From Stictocephala bisonia (Eukaryota; Arthropoda; Insecta; Hemiptera; Membracidae), in the NCBI GenBank assembly GCA_035578905.1, contig JAQJVL010000421.1, positions 124,001-188,000 on the forward strand: 64,000 nt of DNA, written 5' to 3'. Positions 39,188-52,783 of this stretch are shown here, piece after piece. The number at the start of each line of letters is the position of its first letter. Position 1 is the first letter of the stretch. The notes under the pieces are model-generated. The model made no database searches. It was not told where the DNA came from and saw nothing but the letters and a program-made list of their open reading frames with translations. A program made the translations under genes and the position numbers.

Positions 39188-42100
39188 TCAACTCATTTAC
39201 AGCCTCTTTCATATTTTTCTTTTATATTTTAATTTTTTAACTCAAAAATTGTTTAAAATCACTCTTTTATTCGTTTAAATTAAATTTTGTAATAACTACA
39301 ATTAATCCTCTATTCTATTTACCAACAGTTATTCTAATTCAAAACAGCATCCAGTGAGTAGCCTAGAAGCGTTTGGTCTGGCCAGACAGAATAAAGAAAC
39401 CTATTATAACTCTGTTTGGTAAAACTAAGTTTTTTATATCGTAATTCATTAATTGTATTATCATTATTAAAAATTGTATAAATTCTGGACATCTGTAGAC
39501 TATTAAAACCACGTTCATATTAAAACTAGGCCTACTTTCTTTTCTCATTTCTTATTTTGTCAGGAATGAGAAGTGAAGTCAATTTCACACCTTAACATAT
39601 TTTGGTCCTCCGGGCCGGATAAATTGATTTATGTCCTATTTATATCATTTCATTGCATACATTTAACTAATTCGTCATTTATCTGCCAGCTATCAGAGTT
39701 GTGTCAAGGTCGATGGCAACCATTGAGTGGACCTTGTGTCAGTATTAAGAGGAACGTGTATGGAACCTATCGCCTACAATCTCCCAAACACTTTATCCCC
39801 AAGTAGCTGGTTTACAGCACTGCACCACCAGTGCAAGGAATTAAACGTTAGTCATTAGTAAATTTAAATGTTATAGGCCTTTCAGACATTAAAAATATAT
39901 AATTATAAAGAATTTATTAAAGTAAAAATCTGCTATCCAAAAATAATGATTTAACTTGAAAGTTCAATCCTTCTATGGTAATTAATGTTACATTTAATAA
40001 TTTAGTATTCATTTGTTTGTGAAGCAATTCTATTGGTTTAAATTAATGATTTAACATTTACAGTAATAATAAGTTCCTTAATCCTTAAATATTTAAAAAA
40101 TCTTTACGATGTCACCTTAAAATATTTATTAGTCTACCCTTAAAGTTGGAGTTATCAAAATACCAAGCACGATTGAATTATTGTTTATCTCGTGTTTTGT
40201 ACCCAGGATCGGACAACTATGCTGATTTTTCTCAAGTGCTAAATTAGGAAAAATACTTTAGAAACGAGGCCTATTTGAATTAGCCATTTTTGTAAAACCA
40301 GCGAGCCTTGTGGTAGGAAGTGCAAACACAAAGTCCTAAGTAAACCTTACATGGTTTACTTAATGGATCATGTCCTACAAACAGTTTACCCATGTTATCC
40401 TTCCTTAGCTAGATCCTAAAAAAATAAAGGATCTAAATCTATTTTTACTAAATTTTACTATATCTGTAGAGGTTACTAAAACAAGAACTCATTCAACAAT
40501 ATATATATTTCTGGAAACGAGACACCAAGAAATAGGGAATGATTAGTAATCGTACATCAGGACATGATTTATTACAATAATTGTATTATTTATGTACGAC
40601 TGAAATACAGTTAACTTATACCATGAGCGTATATGTATTAATAAACAAATGAAATAAACAATTAAAGTTTAATTTCCATTAAGTATCCTAATGAATGTTT
40701 TAAAATAGTAATTTATATTGGAACATAATTTAAATGCTGTAAAAGTTGCAGGGTAAGCTATGGTATTTGCACTGTTTGGGATTAGAATGACGTAAGTTAT
40801 TGTCTGTGCAAAAAATATTTGCTTTAAGAAAAAAAAACCGTTAACTGAATGTATATATGAACTGTTTTTATACAAGTATGTGCGATTGTAGACTTCCAAA
40901 TAATCCGTCTAAAATAAAAAAAAAATGTCACGTCAATGTATAACAGTCGAAAATTTTTCTATAGGTTTGTAAAAGTTGATCATTTAACTACCTGTTGAAA
41001 TCCCAAAACGTCATTTACGCGTACATCTAGTAAAGTCATAACTGATTCAATAACATTTTACTGATTCAGTGTAATTTTTATTAAAACTGGTTGACACATA
41101 TCTTCGGTATCAAGTTAAATCTGAACTCTTGATTAATTGACAATCGAAGTCCATTAATTGATTGGTTTATGTATATTTCATTTGAAATAAAATCCAAAAC
41201 ATACTACCACGACTTTCAAGTTGGAGAATAATTTAAAACACTCAGTTATTTTGATCTAAACTTCAATAGTTATTCTTGTACCAGTATATGTTGTACATAA
41301 AGAATAGACAAATTCGTACCATAAAGCAATAATAAAGCAAAAATAATAATTCACAATGAATTGGATAGCCAAATTGTAATTCCTCTCCTGGAAAAAATAA
41401 ATCAGAATAGTAACAGAAAATTACGCTTAATGGTTCTCTCTAATGAAGTCAAACATTCAAACTTTATTATTCAAAATTTCAATTACCCACACTTTAAACG
41501 TTTGGCTCATTAAATTAAATGGGACATAGTAAGCATGCTTCTTCCACTAAACATGAAACATAAATTTTAAATCTATTAAAATTGTTCAAGGATTTTTGAT
41601 AATTCAACATCCTAATATTATATTGTAAAAGTATAAATTTTAGTCATACAAATGTTAACTTTAGGGATAGGTTTTACAATCATTTAAAAAACACATTACC
41701 ACAATTTTGAGTTATAACTCTCTTTTGTAGTCTCAGAAAAAGAGACACATTATATGTATTATGGAATTTAAAAAGTATTAATGTCCTTCGAATGCAAAGT
41801 AGAACTTAAATGAGATACAATAAAAATGGTAAAAACCTTTAAAGAGTAAAAAAGACACTAGTCTCAATCAACCTAGTCTATCTTATTAGGATTTATTGAG
41901 AAAAGGGTTGTTTCTATTTAATGCAGGCCAATTGGGGTTGGAACCTTCCGAATTGAGACTATTTGTACCAACAGATTTTTAGTTGGATTGGTTGTTAATT
42001 CAGGTTTTATAAAAAAGCTAACCTACTATTCTTTACACAATTTTTATTATTGTGGAACTCAGCTGTCCAACTAGAAAGTACTGGTTGATTTATAATCAGT

Positions 42101-42585
42101 TGCTACAATTCTTCTTCACAAAAATTAATCCAATTACTAACTGTTATAATCATGAATTGTTGATGATTATGTTGATAGTTGTATAAAAGAGTTCCATAAA
42201 AGAAATTTATATTTAATTATTGAACTCATAAGTTTGATATTTTAGGTTATATATCATTGTACTGAGAATGTTCCTGAGAAGTTGGGCTGGTATCTGCTAT
42301 TACAAACTAACATGTCCGTAGTGAGCATGCACTAACTAACTAGCAAGAGAGCAGGGTCCTTTCCATTGTTTATTTTAAACGAACATTGGGAATTTCAAGG
42401 AACCGTCCAGATTAACACTCGCGATATCAAGAACATTCTTTAGAATTATTCTGGTTCATTTTTTAGTCTTCATTGTATTATCTTTACGCTATACATTCAA
42501 ATAGACAACTTTTCCATTCTTTCTTTTTAAACAAACAATAATTCCCCAAAAACTTAATATTGATAAATTTTCATTTAGTAGATTT

Positions 42586-42857
42586 TAATTAGCATAATAC
42601 GTGTTGGCATATATATAATACAAGTAAACGTCACACAACACAAATTTATTACATTATAATCACAAAATGCACAAATATATTAAAATAAAAGTATAAAATG
42701 CACAAAACAAAATCATGATGGTCTGAGGAAGGTGAGCGTGGTTCACCGAAATCGATCACCATGATATATGAGCATTTTGTACTTTTATTGTAATATATTT
42801 TTGCATTTTGTTCTTATATTGTAATACATTTGTCTTGTGTACGTTTACTTGTATTGT
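42586..42857. mobile_element. Foldback element family, copy A
   Basis: The left arm has TAATACGTGTTGG and ACAAGTAAACGTCACACAAC. The right arm has the complement, TGTACGTTTACTTGTATT. The centre has GGTCTGAGGAAGGTGAGCGT, then GGTTCACCGAAATCGATCAC. It folds on itself over most of its length. No ORF. Two further copies are at 44.5 and 55.8 kb. Confidence 0.8.
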
Positions 42858-44479
42858 ATTTTCATTTAAGTACTCGTACATTGAGTAAGATCATTGTATT
42901 TTGTTTTTGATTATATTCATTAATTAATTATATATTTGTTATAATTTAAAATTAAACGTTTAATTAATATGTCACTAAACATTTATGTAACTAATATATG
43001 ACTAGCCTTGGCGTAACTTTAATATAACTTGCTGTGTCAAGATAATTAACAGTGAATTTTCAATATTATTTATAACTTCCACCGTGTTATATTTATAAAA
43101 TTATACTATGGTTTATTATTAATTGTAAAATAACTGAGCATTGGGCATATGTCGGTTGAAAAATATTTTATAAAAATTTCAATAATTAATTAACTACACG
43201 TGAAATTTATTTTATCTTTAGTTCCATGATACAGTGATGCTGAAAATAAATGTAGTATTGTTTTTGACCAAATCAAGTATTTTATAACTGGCATGAGAAG
43301 TTAATAAGTGACTACAAGATTGTTTGATACTCGGAGACTAGTGAATGGTGTGTGATTTATTTACAAAAAAATCTTTAGAATTCGTTTAACAGTTTCGTCC
43401 TCAGACAAGTTTACTCACACCTGATACGCTCGTAATCAGGCCAACGCTCTTCTGAAAAAACGTGGTACCTCCCCCACGTTGGGGACGTAGTGGAGAATAC
43501 AAAGTAATATACATAAAATAGTTTTCCATCAACCAGCATAGAACTAGATTGTTTAAATACGCACTACAAGAATGTGTATTTGTGCTTAAAAAATAGATTT
43601 CATTGAATTTAATAAAAAATGAATACAGTAATACTGAGTTGTTTGAGTGCCCTTATGCCGTAAAAATAACAATCCCGTGAGGTTAAAAGAGTTTCAAGAA
43701 TGATATGGCCCAGTTACCGTTGTGTATTAAAGACTCTGTTTGTGTATAAATTACACAATACTTAAAAATAAGTAAATTGAAACAACCATTAAAGTTTGTG
43801 CTTTTCTTGTGTTTTTCATTTGTTCTGTATAAACAGACAGAACCTTTTAGAGAATTATGTTATAATCTATGTTAAATTTGACAGAGGATCTCAACATTTC
43901 TCTACAAATTAGCTTAGTTTTAGTGTTCTCCGTCACATTGACACGTGTATTTGGTGAAGCTGATACAGGAACTTAAGGTACAATTCCACAAGTCTGTTAC
44001 TTCGTGGAAAACAGTGACTAGTAAGTTTGCGTATTAAAGTGGTTATTGTAATGGACATCAACGACAATGTCTTATCATGGAATAAATCATGTATATAGTG
44101 TAATTGAAAACTTACGTTTATCGCCTTTTATTTTATAAACTGTTTTCATGGCTTGTTTACTGTATTAACCACAAAATTTAGATCTATTAAAGTTATATTT
44201 AAATATAAAAAACTCTATGTATATGAGTCACAATAGCGTACGACTCATCACTTAAGATCTGCTTATTACATGAAAATTGCATTATAGATAACATAGAACC
44301 TTAATAAAACAACAACAAATTCCAGGAAAGTAGATATTTAATTTTTTTCGAAATATACCATATTTAGAGGAAAACTATAAGGTTATATTTGATCAAAATT
44401 ATATTTGCTACATTATAAACGAAATTGTAAATTAAAATACACTTTTATCTTTGTAACTAAGCTATAGGCGCCATTATTC

Positions 44480-44774
44480 TATACAGTACAAGTAAACGTC
44501 ACACAACACAAATTTATAACAATACAAATACAAAATGCACAAATATTATGGTGATCGATTTCGGTGAACCACGCTCACCTTCCTCAGACCGGAGGGATTC
44601 ACAAAAGTAGGGATTCAGACCAAAGGGATTCTTTTGTGAATCCCTCTGGTCTGAGGAAGGTGAGCGAGATTCACTGAAATCTATCACCATAATATTTGTG
44701 CATTTTGTAATAAATTTGTGTTGTGTGACGTTTACTTGTACAGTATATATACCAACACGTATTATGCTAATTAA
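44480..44774. mobile_element. Foldback element family, copy B
   Basis: A near-perfect foldback of about 255 bases. The outer arms ACAAGTAAACGTCACACAAC (from 44489) pair with the complement ending near 44740. Inner arms around GTGATCGATTTCGGTGAACC and CACCTTCCTCAGACC pair with TCTGGTCTGAGGAAGGTGAG. The right end CCAACACGTATTATGCTAAT matches the left end of copy A in inverted form. Confidence 0.85.
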
Positions 44775-45149
44775 AAAAACTATTTATTATTCAATGGAAA
44801 GTTTCAAAACTGCTCGTATTTAGGTTGTACTTCAAACTGTAAAATGTAGTTAAATATGAATTAAATCACTAAACAAGCATATACATTGTTTGTCTTATTT
44901 ATATCAACTGCCTTAGTGCTATTCTTTTTTTTCGTTTGAACTGTATAAACAGATGGAAACAAAGATTATTGAAGTAAAAAATTTAATTTTCCTTCATATA
45001 ACACTAAAAGTAGGCCTGATTATTAGTATATTTATTGACCATTAAAATTTTGGGAATAGAAAAACTTTGAAATGTATTAATTTTCAATAATTAAAAACAC
45101 TAAGTACCTTAATATTTTCAACTGGTCTAAAAAATAAAAAAAATTCCCA

Positions 45150-45235
45150 TAGGTCACGGTTATTTCATGGAAGGCTAACTCTCTCGTAACGATATCCGTA
45201 ACTCAACACAAACCAATAAACGCCGGGAACTTTGT
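45150..45235 (+). repeat. Dispersed repeat D, copy 1
   Basis: CACGGTTATTTCATGGAAGG, then CTAAC, CCGTAACTC, AACACAAACCAATAAA and GGGAACTTTGTTTG also appear in the same order at 62090-62200. Confidence 0.75.
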
Positions 45236-47635
45236 TTGTTTTACCAGCTAAACGATTTGAATTCTTTGTTTTGAGGCAACATTTTCTAAATATTTTGTCT
45301 ATGGAAATCGGTTTGAAGTAAACATTAAACCGTTAATGGTGAGATAGGTATCAATAAAAATAAAGATAACTAATCATTATTTATCTGCTTTTCAGGTCAC
45401 ATGTAATTATGTGATAAAAAGCCCCCATTCAAATATTACTACAGTATTTTATACATAACAATGATGTTAACTGTTATGTTTTTGTAAAATAGCTTTTGTT
45501 TTTAAGTAACACTCAACTCTGTTTAGTTAATTGTGATAAATACACTATTAAAAACGTAAATAACCTATGAAAAGTTTATGGTATAGTTGGTACTACCACT
45601 AGACTCTTAAAATGAAATAAAAACTATATTTACAATTAAGAATTGTAAAACTTGTTATGTTTGTTAGTTAAAAATAAAAAAGCCTAATTAAATATATTGT
45701 TTCATATTTATCAATCGATCTCAAGATCAAATACAGCTTCGATCTAACTTAATATTTTACATTACTCTCAAGAAATAAGTTTGTCGTAAGGCTTTCCAAT
45801 ATTGGAGCTAGTACTTGAGTTTCAGGGTACCACTTTAGCTCCTTTTCCTATATTTTATACCTGAAAATATACCTAGCTTCCAGACAAAATTGGATATTTT
45901 AGATTAATTAGGATTTTAATGCTAAAAATAGTCAAAAAACAAATATGATTCATGCAGATCGTCTTCAGAAAACGACAAAAAATACATAGATGTAGAAATA
46001 AAGTTCGATGTCCTGAAGTATGCCAAATATATAATACTAATATGACTAATATGAAATACTCGCTCCTAAAACATTTAGAAATAATGTTTTGAACAAATAA
46101 AAGTATGTTCACTAACACACGTGTTTTTGAGCAACAAGATTTGTTGTTAAATATAGAATAGTTACGGGGGTAGAATATGAGCCATGAATTGTTCTGCTTG
46201 TTTGAAGAATTTGTTGCGAAAATGGCTGGAAACATCTAACCAAGAGGCCCTAGATTAACTAAACCAAAAATGGTTGGAGAGAGGAAGGTACTTCAAACTT
46301 TAGATTCCGTTGCTCCGATACTATGGCACAGGGGTGACAGACCACCATTTGCTTTCCAATATCACCATAGTTACAGCCATTTTCTGACGAAAGTCATACG
46401 AATCATGAAACTAACTACGGATGACAGAGTTAATGAAGGTGACTAATATTTTGTTAAGGGCTACCAAGTTTTTAACGAAGGCAAGATTAGTTTCAATAAT
46501 CCAGCATGTGCTGAAATAACTAACAAATTCAAATACTATTTGCTTGCTACTTTTTACCGAAATTTTATTGAATCTTTACAGTAAATTGTATAGTAGTCAA
46601 TTATAAATTACCCATTTGTCTTTCTTAGTTGTTTGCTATTGAATGTGGACCTGGAATTGTTAAAAGTTGCTTGTTATTTAATAGCTGGAAGTTTATAGCT
46701 TGTTATAACTTCATAATACGTAACGTAATTTGAAGTTTATTGTTTATGTTCACTTATTCGTAGATTAAATCTGAGAATAAAATCACAAATTAGGTTTTGT
46801 TGGTATTTCTTAATAGATTTGAGCAAAGCCATATTTTTATTTAATATCCAATACGAGTTGATTCACTTGTTTTTCCTTTGTATGTTGATTGAAATGTATG
46901 TTATAAAAAACTTACATTCTGCAATAAATTATTAAACAAAAACAAATACTTTTACTTAACCAAACATAAAATAAAAGTATGTTTAGAGGATTTTACGTAT
47001 TTTTAGTGCTTACAAATGTGCTATAAGATACAATTTGCAAATTTGTATTGATTTAAGTCACGCTTAATATCATTGAATTTCATATATTAAAATATTTATA
47101 TACGAACTCCTAAATACATTGTTATCAAGATTAAGTATGATACTTGTATTTGATCAAAAAAATACTAAAAGATATCACTTAAACACATATAAAAGTCAAG
47201 TATATTCTTGAATGCATTTGTCTTTTGTTTTATCTACGTATGAGTCTAGCCACTACTATCTAACCTAAAGTTTATAGTGTTAATGTGAGGTTTGGGAAAC
47301 TATGTGGGGTATGCACTCTACCGAGAGTCCACTGAAACACAGATTAGACGTGGAATTTTAATGTTCAACCTACGATTTGCTGTAATAGTACTACCACCTA
47401 CCATTTTACTTCACAAATATATATCTAACTAAATCTGAAGATATTTAAACATACAGATTTGATTCCTTAATAATATATCACGTTAAACGTTAAAATAAGG
47501 TTTATTAAGCAAGTGTTTTATTACCAAATTGTAATAGTTTAAAGTTTTTTAACATTAAATAAAGTGTTTGTAAAATTATCTTAATTGTAAATATTATTAT
47601 TATTTACATTATTGATATCTTTGACACATGTTTTA

Positions 47636-47757
47636 CAATGTATGTAAAACATAACAATGTATGTAAAACATAACAATGTATGTAAAACATAACAATGTAT
47701 GTAAAACATAACAATGTATGTAAAACATAGCAATGTATGTAAAACATAGCAATGTAA
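47636..47757. repeat. 19-bp minisatellite, about 6.5 copies
   Basis: CAATGTATGTAAAACATAA repeats at 19-base steps from 47636. The last copies have a G (CATAG). The repetitive reading frame on the minus strand is a by-product. Confidence 0.93.
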
Positions 47758-48771
47758 TAAATTATTTATATTAGTATTCATTAAATTAATTGAATTTACT
47801 CTTGATATAATTTTGCTGTGTGTTACGTCGAAAGGGGGACCTTTTGCATTAACTACCAAAACTTAATTTGTAACTTAAACACAAGTTTAAATAATAATTT
47901 TGTTTCAATAAAACTTATGTCACTGTAAAAAATTATTTTTCATTACCCATTTCTAAATTATTTTGTAAAACTTGTATCGTTCACAAATACGCATGAAATT
48001 CTTGCTATACATTTAACCTTAGCACAATCTTTTATTGAAGGGGTTCTGCGAAAATTTCAGTCTAGTTCTGTGTGAAAATGGCTAACTGTAATGTGGCCTA
48101 ACGTCGAAATGTTTTTAAATATTGTACATAGTCCAGTGACGCAGTCGAGCCCCAAAGACCAAGATTATTTTACTAATAGCGATGAACGTGGAAGGTTATC
48201 CATGAAGATGTCACCATAACCTAACTACGACACTAGCATTGAAGTAAGATAATTTAATCACTGAAGGCGTGAACTCGAAGGTTTTAAATGCATATTAAAA
48301 AGTTCTCATAACTGATAACGTTGAATATTTCTGATATAATCTTAATGGATGAAATTTCCAAAATGTTCGACACGTGACTTTTCTACCCTTATAATACACA
48401 GCTCAGCTCATTATAGCTTATTGTCCCAACAACAGAGAACACACATATTGTAGAAAAGATTATTTTGTTTCGGAAATAGCATTTGTCAAAGGTCATCTGA
48501 TTACTACTCAAAACATGTTATTTGATTCCATGACAGTAAAATTGCACCATTTATATTAAATTGGTCACTAAGAGTAAGAAAGGTCTATGAGGCCCTACAT
48601 GGATTTTTTTTTTAATTATTATTTTTACAAATAAATACATGTTCTCTTCGAAGTCTACTATTTGTGAGTGAACTGTTAATTATTCTATGTTCACCTATAA
48701 TTCATCGATGTTACAGCAAGGCATAAAGCGACACTACCAAAAAGGTAAAGTATTCCATGACAATAACATAC

Positions 48772-49140
48772 CATAAACAATCATCTTCTTGGATTTAGAC
48801 ACTTCCTTGTCGAACGTGGAGACGATGCACTTGTACTCCCCAGAGAGTTCCGTGGTCGGCGTGACGATCTCGATGGCTCGATACATGGTCGACTCTTCAT
48901 CGGATGCCCGGTAGTTAAGGTTGACCTTTCCTTTGAGGACTCCCAGGACCTGTGGCTTGTTCTTGAAGATCCACTGGTAGACGGGCGCTGGGTGGTTGTT
49001 GAAGTACCACTTGACGACCAAACCCGACGACGTGGCGGGGGTGTCCAGGACATAGTCACAGTCTAGGACGACGGGTTTGTCTGTACCGTTAAGGATGACA
49101 TCAGGTACCCTGAGCTCCTTTATTCTCACACCTTCACCAC
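48772..49140 (-). CDS. Ig-domain cell-surface protein, exon with first (V-type) Ig domain
   Basis: This is the first recognisable coding exon of the minus-strand gene. It gives residues 1-122 of the visible protein plus one base of the next codon. It holds a V-type immunoglobulin fold: Cys27 in VVLDCDY, Trp44 in LVVKWYFNN, and Cys104 in the Y-x-C motif SGEYKC, so the disulfide pair is 77 residues apart. A VYQWI...KPQ stretch and KGKVNLNYRAS are typical of insect beaten-path-like Ig domains. A glycosylation sequon, NGT, starts at residue 17. The exon is bounded by an acceptor ending tttcag (49142-49141) and a GTATGT donor (48771). Both boundaries are phase 1, as usual for Ig exons. It is not a first exon: there is no ATG or signal peptide, and the frame stays open through the acceptor. 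The family is known for extracellular adhesion and guidance roles. The exact member is uncertain. Confidence 0.93.
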
Positions 49141-50509
49141 CTGAAACATAACCAAGAAATAAAACGATTTTAATAAAGCCTAGTTAAATGGTATTATTTT
49201 AAAACAATGAGATTAATTAACAGATGCTTACATGTTTAACAGACAGCTGAAAACAAAGAAACTTTTACTTCCTTGTATATTAATTTATATTCCAAATTCT
49301 TTACAATAACAATTGATTTATATATTTCCTTAGACATATACATATATTAAATTATATTTATCGTAAAAAATATACAGTTTGTTACTAAGAAAAATAATGA
49401 AATGTACTGACAAACCATCTTTCAACTCTCTAACTATTCACTTCTACATAGAGCTTTAGTTCTTTAATAAAAGCCTACATTTGCTATAAAGTCCAGATAT
49501 TTCTGTAATAAAAAGTTATGATTATAACAATCGCGAGTAGATCTTACGTTTTAATGTATTTTTGAAAATACATACAAACACGTAAAATACGAGTAGAAAA
49601 AATAACATACGTGATATAGATTCATTACGTTCCATTTATACTTTATTACGTATAAACTATGTTTGTGTACATGCACGTTTTATAAGTCATATATTTAGTT
49701 AAACATCTATGTTACTGTTACCCATTCTACTTAGATGTTAATTATAATAAATTACTCTTTTATTTTCAACAAGTATTTTGACTAGGTAATACAATATTTT
49801 GCCATGTATTTAAGTGAAATCAAGAACAAAAAACTCTCTAGATTAGATATATTTTTTGACTATTACATTAAAACTTTACGTGTCTAATGTGATTTTTATG
49901 ATACTGAATCACTGTAGTAATTTATATCAGAATGTAAGAATCTTTGACATACCATTTTGTACATTTAAAAACATTAATAGTAGAGCGTTGAACGCTAAAA
50001 TCATACACTAGTACCAACTTTTCAGACATTTATCTATTCGTTTTATATAAAATAAAACTGGCCTGTGATTTAGTGTACTACAACGTTTTGTGGGGATTGC
50101 AAGCGGTAGACTTTATTTTTAGTTCACTTAATACTAACACGATGTCCACACAATGGTTGACATTAACCTAAACATTACTGATGTCAAGGTTGTCACACCT
50201 GGCGGTTACGAAGGTTGGTCAGAAAGCCTGAGGTACAGTTCAGAAAGGTGATTGAGTATGAGGCGTATCAGTAAAACGAATATGTGGCTTATAATACACG
50301 AAAATTTTAAGATCACTTACCTTCCTTGGCTATTGGACTAATAACAGCCTAAAGCATTATTTTTAAGGATAAGTCAACTATAATTAGGAAAAGGACACAT
50401 TTTTCATTACCAACAACACATACGCATCACATATTCATCCATATCTTGACAACTTAATCATAAATAAATATTACAACTTATTTACTATCCATTTCTAAAA
50501 CACAGATCG

Positions 50510-50810
50510 TGGATATATAAGCGAATATGAGGGGTGAATGAGTGTAGACGAACGAGTGTAGTTATTGTTACTATCTGAGTTTGAGTTAGTTTAGAAAGGA
50601 GAATATTTATTAATAAACCAATAGCCAGGGCAACTATGGGACATACTGTTTTTCGTGGAATCCGAACCACGTAGTGCTGGTCTGATTTTCAGGTAACTGA
50701 CCAGTCTGACCCTCAGTTTTCTTCCATACACAACATCCTAACCTTGACTACCATCCAACATGGACACCCAAGATGTCTCTAATAGTGTCTAAGTCGATGG
50801 CAACCATATT
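50510..50810 (+). repeat. Dispersed repeat C, copy 1
   Basis: GTAGACGAACGAGTGTAGT, CAATAGC, CGTGGAATCC, GATTTTCAGGTAACTGAC, GACTACCATCCAACA and CGATGGCAACCAT recur in the same order at 59.97-60.26 kb. No coding capacity was recognised. A short piece, GGTCGATGGCAACCATTGAG, also occurs near 39.71 kb. Confidence 0.75.
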
Positions 50811-51449
50811 ATAATACATAATAATCATAATAACATACATTATTATAATATAACAATGGGTCAACATCCTTTAGCTGCGCCCCCCTGCAAACTAAAACCT
50901 TTTTCTATGGTTAAATTAATGGTTTAAAAAATTAATTCTATGGATAAAGTAATAATATAACCTAAGCTAAACTAACCTATCTTAATATGACTTCCTGCCC
51001 TGATCTAACATAATATTTAGCATAAATCGGTGTGCGTGTAATGAAGAAAGCAGCGTGTATGACAATTAGTTATCGCAAACGGATAAGAGTGAGGTATTGC
51101 TGATACTGGTAGAAAATTTTCTTTCCATTGAAATGCCTGTTATAATCGAAGTTATTGCGATTTAAAATAGTTCGAGTTTTGAGGCCAGCTACAGGAATGT
51201 TACTGAAAAATATGATCCAAGTAACAATTAAAAATATATATCAGGTCCTAGACCAATCTTGGAGTCGGAGCTGTGTGATAAACAAAAATTGCAACCGGAG
51301 GTTCGAACAATGGCCGTATATGATGCCAAATAATACACTGACCCTAGGCTTAATGGAGGTAGTGTTATCGGCGGGAAAATTGCGGAAGCCCAAGTTCAGG
51401 ATAGTTTCACTTCTTAACAACCGATCTCAATGTTAGTGAAATAAGTGGT

Positions 51450-51640
51450 CCGTTTCCTACTCAGACCCATGGTTCCGTATGGCTGGCATGTACCGTGACC
51501 AGGTTCGACCCGAGCACAATCTTTTCTCGCACTAGTTCACAGACCGACTGCATTGTGATGGGAGACCGTAATCCACCTTATTACAGACTAGGTTCGATTC
51601 ACAGGAGATAATAACTTCCTGTGGATGTTCATTTCTATAG
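51450..51640. repeat. SINE-like fragment with two B-box-like words
   Basis: AGGTTCGACCC (51501) and AGGTTCGATTC (51590) lie 89 bases apart in a GC-richer patch with GGAGACCGTAATCCACC between them. This suggests tRNA-derived material. No full tRNA structure was seen. Confidence 0.35.
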
Positions 51641-52717
51641 GTAATCTTTTTATTATTTATTGTTTTTAATTCGCCGATCTAATTCTTAACATCAAAGATA
51701 AGGCAAATATGGATTGCAATGAGTGTGATTACTGTAGATGAGCGAATGATGTCATGTTCACAAACCAACGCCGACTATACTTTAGAAAGTGTCATTAATT
51801 AATAACCAAATTAAAAATAACAGCCAGTGGTAATTAGCTAATACATTCCAACATTAATTTGTAACCATCATTAATATATGACAACTGACGATAACTATGC
51901 TATGATATCGAATAAAATGTAACAAAACGTTATCTTACATACATATCTTTGTAGTATTTAGTCTTACATATACACTGCATTACACTATTATATCTTCTCT
52001 GGTAAAAAGTGAAACCTGTTGCCGTAGTACCTGGGTATATTTATAGGTGAACATTTTTCTTATGCAGGGAATTCATATTTATCTCATATACCTTTCAAAC
52101 CCTTAGAAAATAATAAGCATTGATGGTCGTAATTGTACGCGTTGCCTTTATTAAAGTAAATAAAAGGAAAACAAAATAATTCATTAAACACATATACACT
52201 GTTCTTGGCTGAAGAAACGTTAGCAGGTACATTTTACACTCCTTTTACATTTTTTCAATGTTTTGTTATGGTTTAATTTCACTGGACGTTTTATATGATT
52301 TTTTAGATATAAGTTCTTATTTACTTATTCAATTTATGAACTATATGGTGCACTCAATTTAAAAAAAAAAAAAATTATAGTATACCTTACTGGTTTTTAC
52401 ATTTATCAATTGTAATAACGTTTAGATCAATTTTATGATTCAAAACGTTACATATATGTTCATAATAGTATTCGAAGGCAAAAATACCATATTCACATAG
52501 TACAGAAATGTCTGAATTGTAAGTTGACAATATTAAATCATAGAACAAGAATGTTTTATTCTAATTTTAAAACAATTTCGATTGACATCAAATTTCAATT
52601 TGTTTACCGAAATAACAAAATATGATAAAGATAATCGGAAAATACTAATGGTAGGAATAAATAAAACAAAATCAATTGAAATTACGAAACTTAACTGTCT
52701 TAAAATATAAACTACAG

Positions 52718-52724
<7 letters not shown>

Positions 52725-52780
<56 letters not shown>
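52725..52780. repeat. (AT)28 microsatellite
   Basis: Uninterrupted AT from 52725 to 52780, followed within 40 bp by an unusually GC-rich patch (about 52820-52950). Confidence 0.97.

Positions 52781-52783
<3 letters not shown>

Noticed and set aside
47581..47859. Minus-strand frame with repeated CYVLHTLL
   Set aside because: Produced by the 19-bp tandem repeat.
48781..49059. Second minus-strand frame over the first Ig exon
   Set aside because: A shadow frame; the Ig motifs and splice phases belong to the other frame.
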